DNA from: Microbacterium sp. SLBN-154
GTDB taxonomy: Bacteria > Actinomycetota > Actinomycetes > Actinomycetales > Microbacteriaceae
Assembly (NCBI RefSeq): GCF_006715565.1
Contig: NZ_VFNL01000001.1
Span: forward strand, 310,001-374,000
Length of the DNA: 64,000 bases
Direction of reading: 5' to 3'
The notes beneath the pieces were generated by a model. That model did no database searches. It was given only the letters and a program-made list of their open reading frames with translations, and was not told the DNA's origin. Below, one piece after another: positions 8,755 to 21,147 of the stretch; position 1 is the stretch's first letter, and each line of letters starts with the position of its first letter. Position numbers and translations under genes: made by a program.

Positions 8755-9210
8755 ATGGATGCCATGAGTGCGGGATTCGGCGAGGCGATGGAGACCAGCC
8801 CCGTCCCGGTCCCCCACGCCGCCGCCGACTGCCCGAAGTGCTTCACCGAACTGCAGCGCGATCGTGATTGGTGGGCCGCCCGCCCATCGGGCGCACGCCT
8901 GGTCGGACTCGTCATCGCCCGCGACGACATGCCGTCGGTGGTCGAGCAGCGTGATCTGCTCACCCGCTTCGGGGTGCCCATCGAGGGGTTCCGTCATCCC
9001 TCGCCCGAGACGCTCGAGAGCTGGGAGGAGCGTCTGGTGCGCCTGTTCGGCACGCTCCGCCACGGTGACGTGCTCGTCGTGGCGAACGTCCACGCGCTCG
9101 GACGCGACATCGAAGAGGAGACGCGCACCGTCGCCGCCCTCCGCCGCCGCGGCGTGGTCGTGAAGGTGCTCAGTCACGGCGCCCGGCACCTCTACGACGC
9201 CGGCCGGTGA
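8755..9210 (+). CDS. Degenerate serine-recombinase (resolvase) fold protein, probably not a recombinase
   Basis: This protein has 151 residues. The segment LVGLVIARDD... through HGDVLVVANVHALGRDIEEE and LRRRGVVVKVLSHG aligns by eye with the resolvase catalytic domain (compare YARVSTxxQ, PGDxLVVxxLDRLGR, LxxRGVxxxxL). The catalytic Ser is replaced (ARVS becomes ARDD) and the first Arg of the DRLGR motif is Ala (HALGR). There is no DNA-binding helix-turn-helix at the C-terminus. A CPKC pair near residues 26-29 precedes the domain. It therefore looks like a domesticated, inactive fold. ATG 8764 is an alternative start; a GGGAGAG lies just upstream of both. The function is unknown. Confidence 0.75.
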   Translation: MDAMSAGFGEAMETSPVPVPHAAADCPKCFTELQRDRDWWAARPSGARLVGLVIARDDMPSVVEQRDLLTRFGVPIEGFRHPSPETLESWEERLVRLFGTLRHGDVLVVANVHALGRDIEEETRTVAALRRRGVVVKVLSHGARHLYDAGR

Positions 9211-9308
9211 GCCGTGGGGAATCGTTCGCGGGCCCGCGCGGTTTCCTCTGTCGTGGCCAGCTCTGAAACATCACGAAACGCGATGACGGCGAACGATCTG
9301 TCGCGGGC

Positions 9309-9314
9309 TAGCCT
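9309..9314 (+). promoter_or_regulatory. -10 element of leaderless flavin reductase gene
   Basis: TAGCCT is followed by 7 nt and ATG at 9322. No Shine-Dalgarno sequence is present. Confidence 0.5.
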
Positions 9315-9321
9315 GCCGCCC

Positions 9322-9879
9322 ATGACTCGTTCCGCCGTTGGCACCCACCCCGCGTCGTTCCCGACCGCCTCGCTCAGCGCCGAGGAGTTCAAGACCGTCT
9401 TCCGCGGACACCCCGGCGGCGTCGCCGTCATCACCGCCGACGCCGGCGACGGACCTGTCGCGCTGACGGCGACCTCGGTGTCGTCCGTGAGCGCCGAGCC
9501 GCCGCTGCTGATCTTCTCGCTCTCGGCCATCTCGTCGGCTGCCCCTACGATCGCCGCCGCCGACACGGTGGTCGTGCACCTGCTCGACGCGCACGACCTC
9601 GAGCTCGCCAAGCTCGCTGCCACGAGCGGCGTCGACCGCTTCGCCGACACGTCGCTGTGGGCGCGGCTTCCCACGGGCGAGCCGGTCTTCCCCGGCGCGC
9701 GGGCGTGGCTGCGCTGCGCGATCATCAACCGGATGGATGCCGGCGCCTCGACCGTCATCGCCGCGCAGGCGTTGCAGCACCAGATCACCCGCGACGTCGA
9801 GCCGGGCGAGCCCGCCGACGCGCTGGTCTACCACAACCGCAGCTGGCACCGCCTCGGCGAGCACTCGCAGCTCGGCTGA
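9322..9879 (+). CDS. Flavin reductase-like FMN-binding protein
   Basis: This 185-residue member of the split-barrel flavin reductase family reduces free FMN or FAD with NAD(P)H, usually for a two-component monooxygenase. The pattern FRGHPGGVAVITAD, then LTATSVSSVSAEPPLLIFSL, is the usual FMN-binding core. LVYHNRSWHRL at the C-terminus matches the family ending. No monooxygenase partner lies next to it, so the partner is unknown. The gene is followed by a 900-bp repeat region and a convergent gene. Confidence 0.88.
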   Translation: MTRSAVGTHPASFPTASLSAEEFKTVFRGHPGGVAVITADAGDGPVALTATSVSSVSAEPPLLIFSLSAISSAAPTIAAADTVVVHLLDAHDLELAKLAATSGVDRFADTSLWARLPTGEPVFPGARAWLRCAIINRMDAGASTVIAAQALQHQITRDVEPGEPADALVYHNRSWHRLGEHSQLG

Positions 9880-10801
9880 CCGCGCGACGCGCGCGCCGCC
9901 GCCCGCCCACGCCACCGCCCTCCCACGCGCCCGACCCGCGCGACGCGACCCGCGCGACGCGCCCGACCCGCGCGACGCGACCCGTCAAGAAACGTCGCCT
10001 GCCCACACCCCGAGCCGCACATTCTGACGGGTCGCGAAGAAGGGGCGGCGCGCCGCCCGCCCACGCCACACGCAGCCCCGAGCCGCGCGACCCGACCCGT
10101 CAAGAAACGTCGCCTGCCCGCACCCCGAGCCGCACAATCTGACGGGGCGCAAGGAGCGCGCGACGCGCCGTCCGCCCCGCCTCACCCCCGCGCCCGACCG
10201 GCGCGACGCGACCCCGCGATTCATCCGCGCGACCTGATCCCATGCCACCCGCATCGCGGCCCGTCAAGAAACGTCGCCCGCCCGCACCCCGAGCCACACT
10301 TTCTGACGGGTCGCGAAGAAAGGGCGGCGCGCCGCCCACGCCCCACGCCGCGCCCGACCCGTCAAGAAACGTCGCCTGCCCGCATCCCGAGCCGCACATT
10401 TTGACGGGTCGCGAGGAGCGCGCGGCGCGCCTGCCCAGGCCACACGCAGCCCTGAGCCGCGCGACCCCACCCGCGATTCATCCGCGCGACCTGACCCCAC
10501 GCCACGCCCGACCCGCGCGACGCGACACGTCAAGAAACGTCGCCTGCCCGCATCCCGAGCCGCACATTTTGACGGGTCGCGAGGAGCGCGCGACGCGACA
10601 CGTCAAGAAACGTCGCCCGCCCGCACCCCGAGCCGCACATTCGGACGGGTCGCGAGGAGCGCGCGGCGCGCCGCACGCCCGGGGCCGCCCCCGCGCCCGA
10701 CCCCCGCGACGCGACCCGTCAAGAAACGTCGCCCGCTCGCATCCCGAGCCGCACAATCTGACGGGTCGCGAGGAGCGCGCGGCGCGGCGCGAGGCGCGCG
10801 G
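9880..10801. repeat. Intergenic repeat region with seven 59-bp palindrome-ended units
   Basis: This 922-bp gap between convergent genes has no supportable gene; the open frames in it are low-complexity Arg/Pro/Ala translations of the repeats. Seven same-orientation copies of a 59-bp unit lie at 9978-10036, 10093-10150, 10257-10315, 10355-10413, 10523-10581, 10596-10654 and 10712-10770. Each begins CGACCCGTCAAGAAACG and ends TGACGGGTCGCG, so the ends CGACCCGTCA/TGACGGGTCG can pair in a stem. The interior GCCCGCACCCCGAGCCGCAC is nearly invariant. Spacing is irregular (73 to 168 bp) and the flanks are GCGCG-rich filler with a second, degenerate motif (GCGATTCATCCGCGCGACCTG) at 10216 and 10472. 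No transposase is present. Confidence 0.85.
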
Positions 10802-13075
<2,274 letters not shown>

Positions 13076-13148
13076 GCGTTTCCCGTCTGTCGAGGCGCCT
13101 AGACGATACAGCGTGCCAGCGACTGCGGACAGGGGGTGTCCGCAGTGG

Positions 13149-13733
13149 TCACTCGCGCGGGTCCGCCGCGCGCCAGCATCCCTCGAGGTGGTCGTCGACC
13201 ATGCCGGAGGACTGCATCAGCGCGTACATCGTCGTCGAGCCGACGAAGCGGAAGCCGCGCTTCTTCAGGTCGCGGCTGAGCGCATCGGACTCGCGGGTCG
13301 TCGCCGGCACATCGGCGAACGTGCGGGGGCGCGGCCGGTCCGCGGCATCCGGAGCGTACGCCCACATCAGGGCGTCGAGCGCACCGTCGGGCATCTCGGC
13401 GACGATCCGGGCGTTGCCGATCGTGGCGAGGATCTTCGCGCGGTTGCGGACGATGCCCGCGTCGGCCATCAGCCGCTCGACGTCGTCGTCTCCGAAGGCC
13501 GCGATGACGACGGGGTCGAATCCGGAGAAGGCGTGACGGAACGCCGGGCGCTTGCGGAGGATCGTGATCCACGACAGTCCCGCTTGGAACCCTTCGAGGC
13601 TCATCTTCTCGAAGAGCGGCCGGTCGCCGTGCAGCGGCCGGCCCCACTCCTCGTCGTGGTAGCGCCGATACTCGGAGTCGTCGCCGACCCACGCGCAGCG
13701 GTCGCGCCCGTCGGGCCCGGTGACCACACTCAT
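13149..13733 (-). CDS. tag: DNA-3-methyladenine glycosylase I
   Basis: This base-excision enzyme removes 3-methyladenine from alkylated DNA. It has 194 residues, the usual length. RCAWVGDDSEYRRYHDEEWG near residues 12-31 is the family N-terminus and includes the Tag glutamate. LFEKMSLEGFQAGLSWITIL follows, then GIVRNRAKI. The C-terminal half keeps the SDALSRDLKKRGFRFVG segment. It lies beside the UvrA-like gene in the same direction with a 73-bp gap, so the two DNA-damage genes may be co-expressed. Confidence 0.95.
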   Translation of the reverse strand: MSVVTGPDGRDRCAWVGDDSEYRRYHDEEWGRPLHGDRPLFEKMSLEGFQAGLSWITILRKRPAFRHAFSGFDPVVIAAFGDDDVERLMADAGIVRNRAKILATIGNARIVAEMPDGALDALMWAYAPDAADRPRPRTFADVPATTRESDALSRDLKKRGFRFVGSTTMYALMQSSGMVDDHLEGCWRAADPRE

Positions 13734-13772
13734 GGGGTCAGTATGCCCGGGCCCGCCGACACCGGGCGCGCG

Positions 13773-15896
13773 CTACTTCTTCTGCAGCGTCTTGCCCTTC
13801 TGCAGCGACTTCTCCGAGATCGGCTCGTTGCCCGCGGCAACGCGCGCACGGTAGTACTCGCGAGCCTCCTCCTGGCGCACGCGCTCCTCGCCCGACGCGA
13901 TGGGGGCGCGCACATGCTCGGGCGCGAAACCGTAGGCGTCGACGAGGTCCTGGGCGTGGGGCCGCAGCCGCGCGCAGAGCCGGTCGATGTAGCGCGACAC
14001 CGCAGCGGCGCGCTGCGTGGAGAGGCGCCCGTTGATGAGGTACCACGCGAGGTGCTTCTCGATGAGGTGCAGACCGAACAGGTCGCGCAGCCACGTCAGC
14101 ACCTGGCGGGTGCCGGGATCGGCCACCGCCTTTACCCCGTCGGAGAAGGCCTCCCACTGCAGCAGCTCGCCGTGAGCGCGGGCCGCTTCGATCAGCTCGG
14201 CCTGGTGGCTGTTGAACAGCGCCGCCGCCTCGGCCTTGTCGAGCTTGGAGGCGGGGCGGAGCGCCCCGGCGAGGTCGGCGACCATCTGCTCGACCCGCCC
14301 CGAGAGGATCTCGTGCTGCTGCTCGGCGCGAAGCCCCAGCTCCACCGAGCGCGCCGTCGACCCGAAGTCGGCGACGGCCTGCCCGAGCTGGCGGAGGCCC
14401 GCGCCGTGGAAGACCTTGCCCGCCGTCTGAGCCGCCGCGAACCGTGCGAGCGCAGCGGCATCCTTGCCCTTGAACTGCTTGGCGTAGTCCGACAGCAGCC
14501 GCTTGCCGACGAGCTGCAGGAGCACGTTGTTGTCGCCCTCGAACGTGACGTAGACGTCGAGGTCGTGGCGGAGCCCCGTCATCCTGTTCTCGGCCAGGAA
14601 CCCCTGGCCGCCGCACGCCTCACGGCTCTCCTGGATGGTGTCCAGCGCATTCCACGTCGACAGCGCCTTGAGCGCAGCCGCGAGGGTCTCGAGGTCCTCG
14701 CGCTCCTCGGAGGTGTCGGCGCGGCCCGAGAAGACCCCGTCGAACTTGCGCAGCAGCTCGTCGTGAGCGAAGAACTGCGCGTAGTTCTGGGCGAGGAGGG
14801 GCAGCAGGCGCCGCTGGTGCTTGCCGTAGTCGAGCAGCGTGACCTCGTCGGTGCCGGCGCCGGAGTCGAACTGGCGGCGCTGGTTGCCGTAGGTGGTGGC
14901 GATGTAGAGAGCCAGAGCGGATGCCGTCGTGGCGGCCCCGTCGAGAGAGACGCGTCCCTGCACGAGGGCGCCGAGCATCGTGAAGAAGCGGCGTCCGGGG
15001 CTGTCGATCGGGCTCGAGTACGAGCCGTCGGGCGCGACGTCGCCGTAGCGGTTGAGGAGGTTCTCGCGCGGGACGCGCACCTGGTCGAAGTGCAGGCGGC
15101 CGTTGTCGATGCCGTTCAGGCCGCCCTTGGGGCCGTCGTCCTCGCCGCCGATGCCGGGGAGGAATCTCCCCTCGTCGTCGCGGATCGGCACGAAGAAGCA
15201 GTGCACGCCGTAGTTGACGCCGCCGGTGATCAGCTGCGCGAACACCGTCGCGGCCTTGCCGTGCAGGGCGGCGTTGCCGAGGTAGTCCTTCCACGCCGCG
15301 CGGAACGGCGTGTGGATCACGAACTCCTCGGTGTCGGGGTCGTAGGTCGCGGTGGTGCCGATGGCGGCGACGTCGGAACCGTGCCCGGTCTCGGTCATCG
15401 CGAACGCTCCGGGCAGCTCCATCGAGATGACGGGGCGCAGCCACTTGTCCCAGTGCTGCTTGGTGCCCAGCTGATAGATCGCCGAGGCGAAGAGCCCCCA
15501 CTGCACGCCCGACTTGATCTGGAGGCTCGGGTCGGCGAGCACGAGCTCCTCGAAACCGGCGAGGTTCGCGCCGTTGTCGTCGGCGCCGCCGTACTCGGCG
15601 GGGAACGCGCGGCGCCCGCCGCCGTTGTCGGCGAGGAGGTGCAGCTGCGTCAGGGTGCGCTCGCGGTGCTCGGCGACCGTCAGGTCGTTGACCTGCCAGA
15701 ACGCGGAGTCCTTGATCAGCTCGCGCGCCTCACGGCGGGTGTCGGCCCAGGTGCCGAGCAGCAGGTTCGTGACGGCATCGATGTCGATGCGGGCCTCGGA
15801 TGCCTCGGCCGCCGTGTGGGCAGCGGTCGGCGCTCCGCCGGCGGGCGTGCGGGAGTCGGATGCGGGGGTTTCAGGACGAACGGCGGCGTCGGCCAT
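13773..15896 (-). CDS. Acyl-CoA oxidase/dehydrogenase family flavoprotein
   Basis: This 707-residue protein has the length and layout of acyl-CoA oxidases rather than of 380-residue dehydrogenases. An N-terminal helical domain is followed by GAFAMTETGHGSDVAAIGTT (flavin and substrate pocket) and then two C-terminal helical domains, with QESREACGGQGFLAENR and a final lysine-rich KSLQKGKTLQKK. It should oxidise acyl-CoA to enoyl-CoA using FAD. GGAGAGG upstream of the ATG at 15896 is a good ribosome-binding site. Two inverted repeats upstream (15929-15974) suggest control by a dimeric repressor. Confidence 0.9.
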   Translation of the reverse strand: MADAAVRPETPASDSRTPAGGAPTAAHTAAEASEARIDIDAVTNLLLGTWADTRREARELIKDSAFWQVNDLTVAEHRERTLTQLHLLADNGGGRRAFPAEYGGADDNGANLAGFEELVLADPSLQIKSGVQWGLFASAIYQLGTKQHWDKWLRPVISMELPGAFAMTETGHGSDVAAIGTTATYDPDTEEFVIHTPFRAAWKDYLGNAALHGKAATVFAQLITGGVNYGVHCFFVPIRDDEGRFLPGIGGEDDGPKGGLNGIDNGRLHFDQVRVPRENLLNRYGDVAPDGSYSSPIDSPGRRFFTMLGALVQGRVSLDGAATTASALALYIATTYGNQRRQFDSGAGTDEVTLLDYGKHQRRLLPLLAQNYAQFFAHDELLRKFDGVFSGRADTSEEREDLETLAAALKALSTWNALDTIQESREACGGQGFLAENRMTGLRHDLDVYVTFEGDNNVLLQLVGKRLLSDYAKQFKGKDAAALARFAAAQTAGKVFHGAGLRQLGQAVADFGSTARSVELGLRAEQQHEILSGRVEQMVADLAGALRPASKLDKAEAAALFNSHQAELIEAARAHGELLQWEAFSDGVKAVADPGTRQVLTWLRDLFGLHLIEKHLAWYLINGRLSTQRAAAVSRYIDRLCARLRPHAQDLVDAYGFAPEHVRAPIASGEERVRQEEAREYYRARVAAGNEPISEKSLQKGKTLQKK

Positions 15897-15928
15897 TTCT
15901 CACCTCTCCAGAAGGAGTCGAAGGAAGT

Positions 15929-15945
15929 CACCTAAACCGTAGGTG
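15929..15945. promoter_or_regulatory. Palindrome upstream of acyl-CoA oxidase (operator candidate 1)
   Basis: CACCTA-AACCG-TAGGTG is a 6-bp perfect inverted repeat with a 5-nt spacer, 32 bp upstream of the acyl-CoA oxidase start. It overlaps the likely promoter. Confidence 0.5.
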
Positions 15946-15948
15946 TCC

Positions 15949-15974
15949 CACAACGCGCTTCCAAGTGCGTTGTG
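15949..15974. promoter_or_regulatory. Palindrome upstream of acyl-CoA oxidase (operator candidate 2)
   Basis: CACAACGC (15949-15956) and GCGTTGTG (15967-15974) form an 8-bp perfect inverted repeat with a 10-nt spacer, immediately upstream of the 15929 palindrome. The size fits a TetR-type dimer site. No such regulator is adjacent. Confidence 0.55.
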
Positions 15975-16059
15975 CATTCAGCACAAGCAGGCGCGGCGAT
16001 GTCGCCGGGGCCGATTGTGCCCAAGCGACATCCGGACCCGCAGCGGCCCCGCGGGGAGG

Positions 16060-17727
16060 TCAGAAGAGCCCGACAATCCGCCCGTCGTCGGTGACGTCGA
16101 TCGTGTTCGCCGCGGGCACCGCCGGCAGGCCGGGCATCGTCATGATGTCGCCGCAGATCATCACGACGAACCGGGCCCCGGCGGCCAGGCGCACCTCGCG
16201 GATGTCGACGACGTGCCCGGTCGGTGCACCGCGGAGCCGCGGGTCGGTCGAGAACGAGTACTGCGTCTTGGCCACACACACGGGATACCCGCCGTACCCC
16301 TCCTCCTGCAGGCGTCGGATCTGTGTGCGCACGGCGCTGGAAGCGGTGACATCGGATGCTCCGTAGATGCGTGTGGCGATGGCGCGCATCTTGTCCCACA
16401 GGGTCGCGTCATCGGGATAGGTGAGCGCCGGCTCCGCCGGCTCTTCGCAGAGGCGCACGACCTCGCGGGCGAGATCCTCGGCTCCCCTCCCGCCTTCGGC
16501 GAAGTGACGGGCGACCACGGCGGTGACTCCGGCAGCCGCCGCCTCCTCCTGCAGCGCCGCGACCTCGGCATCGGTGTCCTCCGCCCGGTGGTTGATCGCC
16601 ACGACCACGGGAAGGCCGAGCACACCGTGCACGATCTCGATGTGGCGCCGGAGGTTGACCGCGCCGCGGCGGAGCGCCGCGACATCCTCCGTCGCCAGGT
16701 CCGCCACCTCGACGCCGCCGTGGTACTTCATCGCCCGCACGGTGGCGACGATGACGGCGGCGGAGGGACGCAGCCCCGTGGAGCGGCAGAGGATGTCGAC
16801 GAACTTCTCGGCGCCGAGGTCGGATCCGAATCCGGCCTCGGTGACGACGTAGTCGGCCAGGTGCAGCGCCGTGTCGGTGGCGAGGTACGAGTTGCAGCCG
16901 TGCGCGATGTTCGCGAACGGACCACCGTGGACGAACGCCGGGGTGTGCTCGAGCGTCTGGACGAGGTTGGGCGCCAGCGCATCCCGCAGCAGCGCCGCCA
17001 TGGCTCCGTGCGCGTCGAGGTCACGGGCGCGCACCGGCTGCCGCTCGCGCGTGTGACCGATGACGATCTCGCCCAGCCGCGCCTTCAGGTCGGCGAGGTC
17101 GGTGGCGAGGCAGAAGATGGCCATCACCTCGCTCGCCACGACGATGTCGAACCCGCTCTCACGCGGATAGCCGTTCCCCGGGCCGCCCAGGCCCGCGACC
17201 ACGTCGCGCAGGGCGCGGTCGTTGACATCGAGCACCCGCCGCCACGTGACCCGGCGGACGTCGATGCCGAGGGCGTTGCCGTGATGGATGTGGTTGTCGA
17301 TGAGGGCTGCGAGGAGGTTCGTCGCCACACCGATCGCGGCGAAGTCGCCGGTGAAGTGCAGGTTGATGTCCTCCATCGGCACCACCTGCGCATACCCGCC
17401 GCCGGCCGCGCCGCCCTTCATCCCGAACACCGGACCGAGCGCCGGCTCGCGCAGGCAGATCGCGGCACGCGCCCCCACCCGGTTCAGCGCGTCGCCGAGG
17501 CCGACCGTCGTCGTGGTCTTCCCCTCGCCCGCCGGCGTCGGGGAGACGGCGGTCACCAGGACGAGGTGGCCGCGCGGGCGATCCCGGATGCTGCGGGCGA
17601 ACGACAACGCCACTTTCGCCTTGTGCCGACCGTAGGGTTCGAGGGCCTCGGCGGGGATGCCGAGCTTGTCGGCGATCACGCCGATGGGCTCGAGCTGCGC
17701 CGCCTGGGCGATGTCGATGTTGCTCAT
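16060..17727 (-). CDS. fhs: Formate-tetrahydrofolate ligase
   Basis: This enzyme makes 10-formyl-tetrahydrofolate from formate, THF and ATP, supplying one-carbon units for purine synthesis. It has 555 residues, the normal length. The ATP-binding [11 protein letters not shown] is at residues 64-74, followed by the family blocks [34 protein letters not shown] and ITMPGLP near the C-terminus. The ATG at 17727 opens the usual NIDIAQAA N-terminus. It lies downstream of recQ in the same direction, separated by 149 bp holding a run of stem-loops. The biosynthetic link is to the pur genes at 53-60 kb, not to its neighbours. Confidence 0.96.
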   Translation of the reverse strand: MSNIDIAQAAQLEPIGVIADKLGIPAEALEPYGRHKAKVALSFARSIRDRPRGHLVLVTAVSPTPAGEGKTTTTVGLGDALNRVGARAAICLREPALGPVFGMKGGAAGGGYAQVVPMEDINLHFTGDFAAIGVATNLLAALIDNHIHHGNALGIDVRRVTWRRVLDVNDRALRDVVAGLGGPGNGYPRESGFDIVVASEVMAIFCLATDLADLKARLGEIVIGHTRERQPVRARDLDAHGAMAALLRDALAPNLVQTLEHTPAFVHGGPFANIAHGCNSYLATDTALHLADYVVTEAGFGSDLGAEKFVDILCRSTGLRPSAAVIVATVRAMKYHGGVEVADLATEDVAALRRGAVNLRRHIEIVHGVLGLPVVVAINHRAEDTDAEVAALQEEAAAAGVTAVVARHFAEGGRGAEDLAREVVRLCEEPAEPALTYPDDATLWDKMRAIATRIYGASDVTASSAVRTQIRRLQEEGYGGYPVCVAKTQYSFSTDPRLRGAPTGHVVDIREVRLAAGARFVVMICGDIMTMPGLPAVPAANTIDVTDDGRIVGLF

Positions 17728-17744
17728 TGCTGGGTCAGACCTCC

Positions 17745-17851
17745 CGGGCCTCATCGCCCGATGTCTCCACGGGCGCTGTCGCCCGTCGTCTCGTGGGCAC
17801 CGTCGCCCCACGTTGCGGGGCGCCGCCCGGTGTCGGGGGCGCCATCGCCCC
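17745..17851 (-). other. Run of five GC-rich stem-loops between recQ and fhs
   Basis: The 149-bp gap holds, in plus-strand coordinates: CGGGC 17745-17749 with GCCCG 17756-17760; ACGGGCG 17769-17775 with CGCCCGT 17780-17786; CGTGGGC 17792-17798 with GCCCCACG 17805-17812 (one bulge); CGGG/CCCG around 17816-17829; and GGGGCG 17836-17841 with CGCCCC 17846-17851. Read on the minus strand (the fhs sense), four of them carry the same 5' strand and loop, GGGCGA(T/C)(G/A)(G/A). It could be an attenuator, a leader RNA or merely a recQ terminator array. I know no riboswitch with this layout. Confidence 0.6.
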
Positions 17852-17876
17852 TGACAGGAGCCTAGAGGACGCGTGT

Positions 17877-19853
<1,977 letters not shown>

Positions 19854-19887
19854 GCTACGCGGTGGCGCCGACACCGGCTTCCCTCTG

Positions 19888-20424
19888 TCAACACCACCGC
19901 TCGGCGAGGGCGGTGACGACGGTGTGCGTGCGGTTGGTCGCGATGCCCAGCATCTTCGTCGCGGCGAGCGGGTCGACCTGGCCCGCCTCGTAGCCGTCGC
20001 CGAGCAGGGCGTGGGCCGCGCGCCCGCGGACCACCATCCGCCCCTTGTCGCTGGAGGTCGCCTCGACGGCCGCCGCCTGAGGAGGTGTCGGGCTGCTCTT
20101 GAGCAGGTAGACGTAGTGGCGCGCGAGCCCCGGGTGCGCGGCGGAGAGCTCCGCGACATCCCCCGCCACGCGGCGGAACTCGTCCTGCGAGAACACGATC
20201 GTCGGAACCTCGAAGCCCCGATCGGCGGCGAAAGCGGCCTCGAGCGCCGACGCGATGCGGGCCTGCGAACGCATCATCGTGGTGAACCGGACGTTGCCGG
20301 TGTTGATGTACGTCTCCACGCCGGTGAAGCCCCGGCTCTCCACGACGCGGCGGATGTCATCCTTCGGGAACACCCGCTTCGCGCCGAGGTTGACGGCGCG
20401 AAGGAAGGCGAGATAGGTCGGCAC
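19888..20424 (-). CDS. DUF1697 family protein
   Basis: This protein has 178 residues. The N-terminus YLAFLRAVNLGAKRVFPKDD followed by YINTGNVRF is the hallmark of DUF1697, a small alpha/beta family with no known reaction. The C-terminal half contains VYLLKSSPTP and ends KMLGIATNRTHTVVTALAERW, where TxRNxxTV is the usual closing motif. The GTG at 20424 lies 6 nt after a minus-strand TAGAAC, consistent with a leaderless message. It is 34 bp from recQ in the same direction. Confidence 0.9.
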   Translation of the reverse strand: MPTYLAFLRAVNLGAKRVFPKDDIRRVVESRGFTGVETYINTGNVRFTTMMRSQARIASALEAAFAADRGFEVPTIVFSQDEFRRVAGDVAELSAAHPGLARHYVYLLKSSPTPPQAAAVEATSSDKGRMVVRGRAAHALLGDGYEAGQVDPLAATKMLGIATNRTHTVVTALAERWC

Positions 20425-20430
20425 GTTCTC

Positions 20431-20436
20431 GTTCTA
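20431..20436 (-). promoter_or_regulatory. -10 element of leaderless DUF1697 gene
   Basis: Minus-strand TAGAAC followed by 6 nt and GTG at 20424. The last base deviates from TANNNT. Confidence 0.4.
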
Positions 20437-20612
20437 CCCGATGTCACCCTCCCGGTCACCGGTTCAGGTGGCGCGATCGGTGGCTTACGGAGAGCGAAGT
20501 CGAAGAAGTGCGCCACCTCGATGCGGGGTTCGCCCCAGACGATGGACGATGTCTGATGCACCCTCTATCCTCGAACACATATACGCATATACGATCGAAG
20601 GAGTGGGAACTC

Positions 20613-21134
20613 ATGTTCGAAGAGACACCGCTGGCCATTTCCGCCTGGCTCGACCAGGAAGACGCGCACGTGGCCGACATGATCCGCCGCCACGGCGTGC
20701 ACATCACCTACGTCGGAGGGGCCTGCGGAGCGCCCGGCTGCTCCTGCGAGGGCAGCGGAGAGGGGCCGTCTTTCGCATACACGACCGGCCTGTTCGGTAT
20801 CGGGCATCCGGAACTCGCCATCGTCAACGTGAAGCCGGGGACGGCTCAGGCGGTGCTCAACGACGTCGCCGGCCGAGTCCGCACGGGAGAAGGACTCATC
20901 CCCGGGATGCTGCTGACGTTCGGCGATCGGTGGGCACACAGGGTGATCGTCGAAACCATCCCCAATCCCGCCGAGATCGCCTTCACCGCCAACCGCCACT
21001 ACCAGCGTCCCGACGTCGCGTCCGTCCCGCTGTTTCAACTGACCTACGACGATCTCGGCGGCCGGTTCCCCTGGGAGGACGGGTACAGGAACACCGCCGA
21101 GATGCAGCCGCGGCCAGGCAAGTGGAGCGCGTGA
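20613..21134 (+). CDS. DUF4262 domain protein
   Basis: This protein has 173 residues. The core ACGAPGCSCEGSGEGPSFAY, then TTGLFGIGHPELAIV, matches the DUF4262 family, whose members often carry a short Cys-containing insertion before an aromatic-rich beta segment. LTFGDRWAHRVIVETIPNP continues the fold. No catalytic function is established. The ATG at 20613 is chosen because GAAGGAG (20597-20603) gives a strong ribosome-binding site; longer in-frame starts upstream would run through the AT-rich promoter. An unusual AT-rich block at 20579-20593 (ATATACGCATATACG) is probably the promoter. Confidence 0.8.
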   Translation: MFEETPLAISAWLDQEDAHVADMIRRHGVHITYVGGACGAPGCSCEGSGEGPSFAYTTGLFGIGHPELAIVNVKPGTAQAVLNDVAGRVRTGEGLIPGMLLTFGDRWAHRVIVETIPNPAEIAFTANRHYQRPDVASVPLFQLTYDDLGGRFPWEDGYRNTAEMQPRPGKWSA

Positions 21135-21147
21135 GGGTCGTGTGAGG

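Noticed and set aside
8755..9210. Active serine recombinase or a mobile-element remnant
   Set aside because: The catalytic Ser and one essential Arg are missing, there is no DNA-binding domain, and no attachment sites or other mobile genes are nearby.
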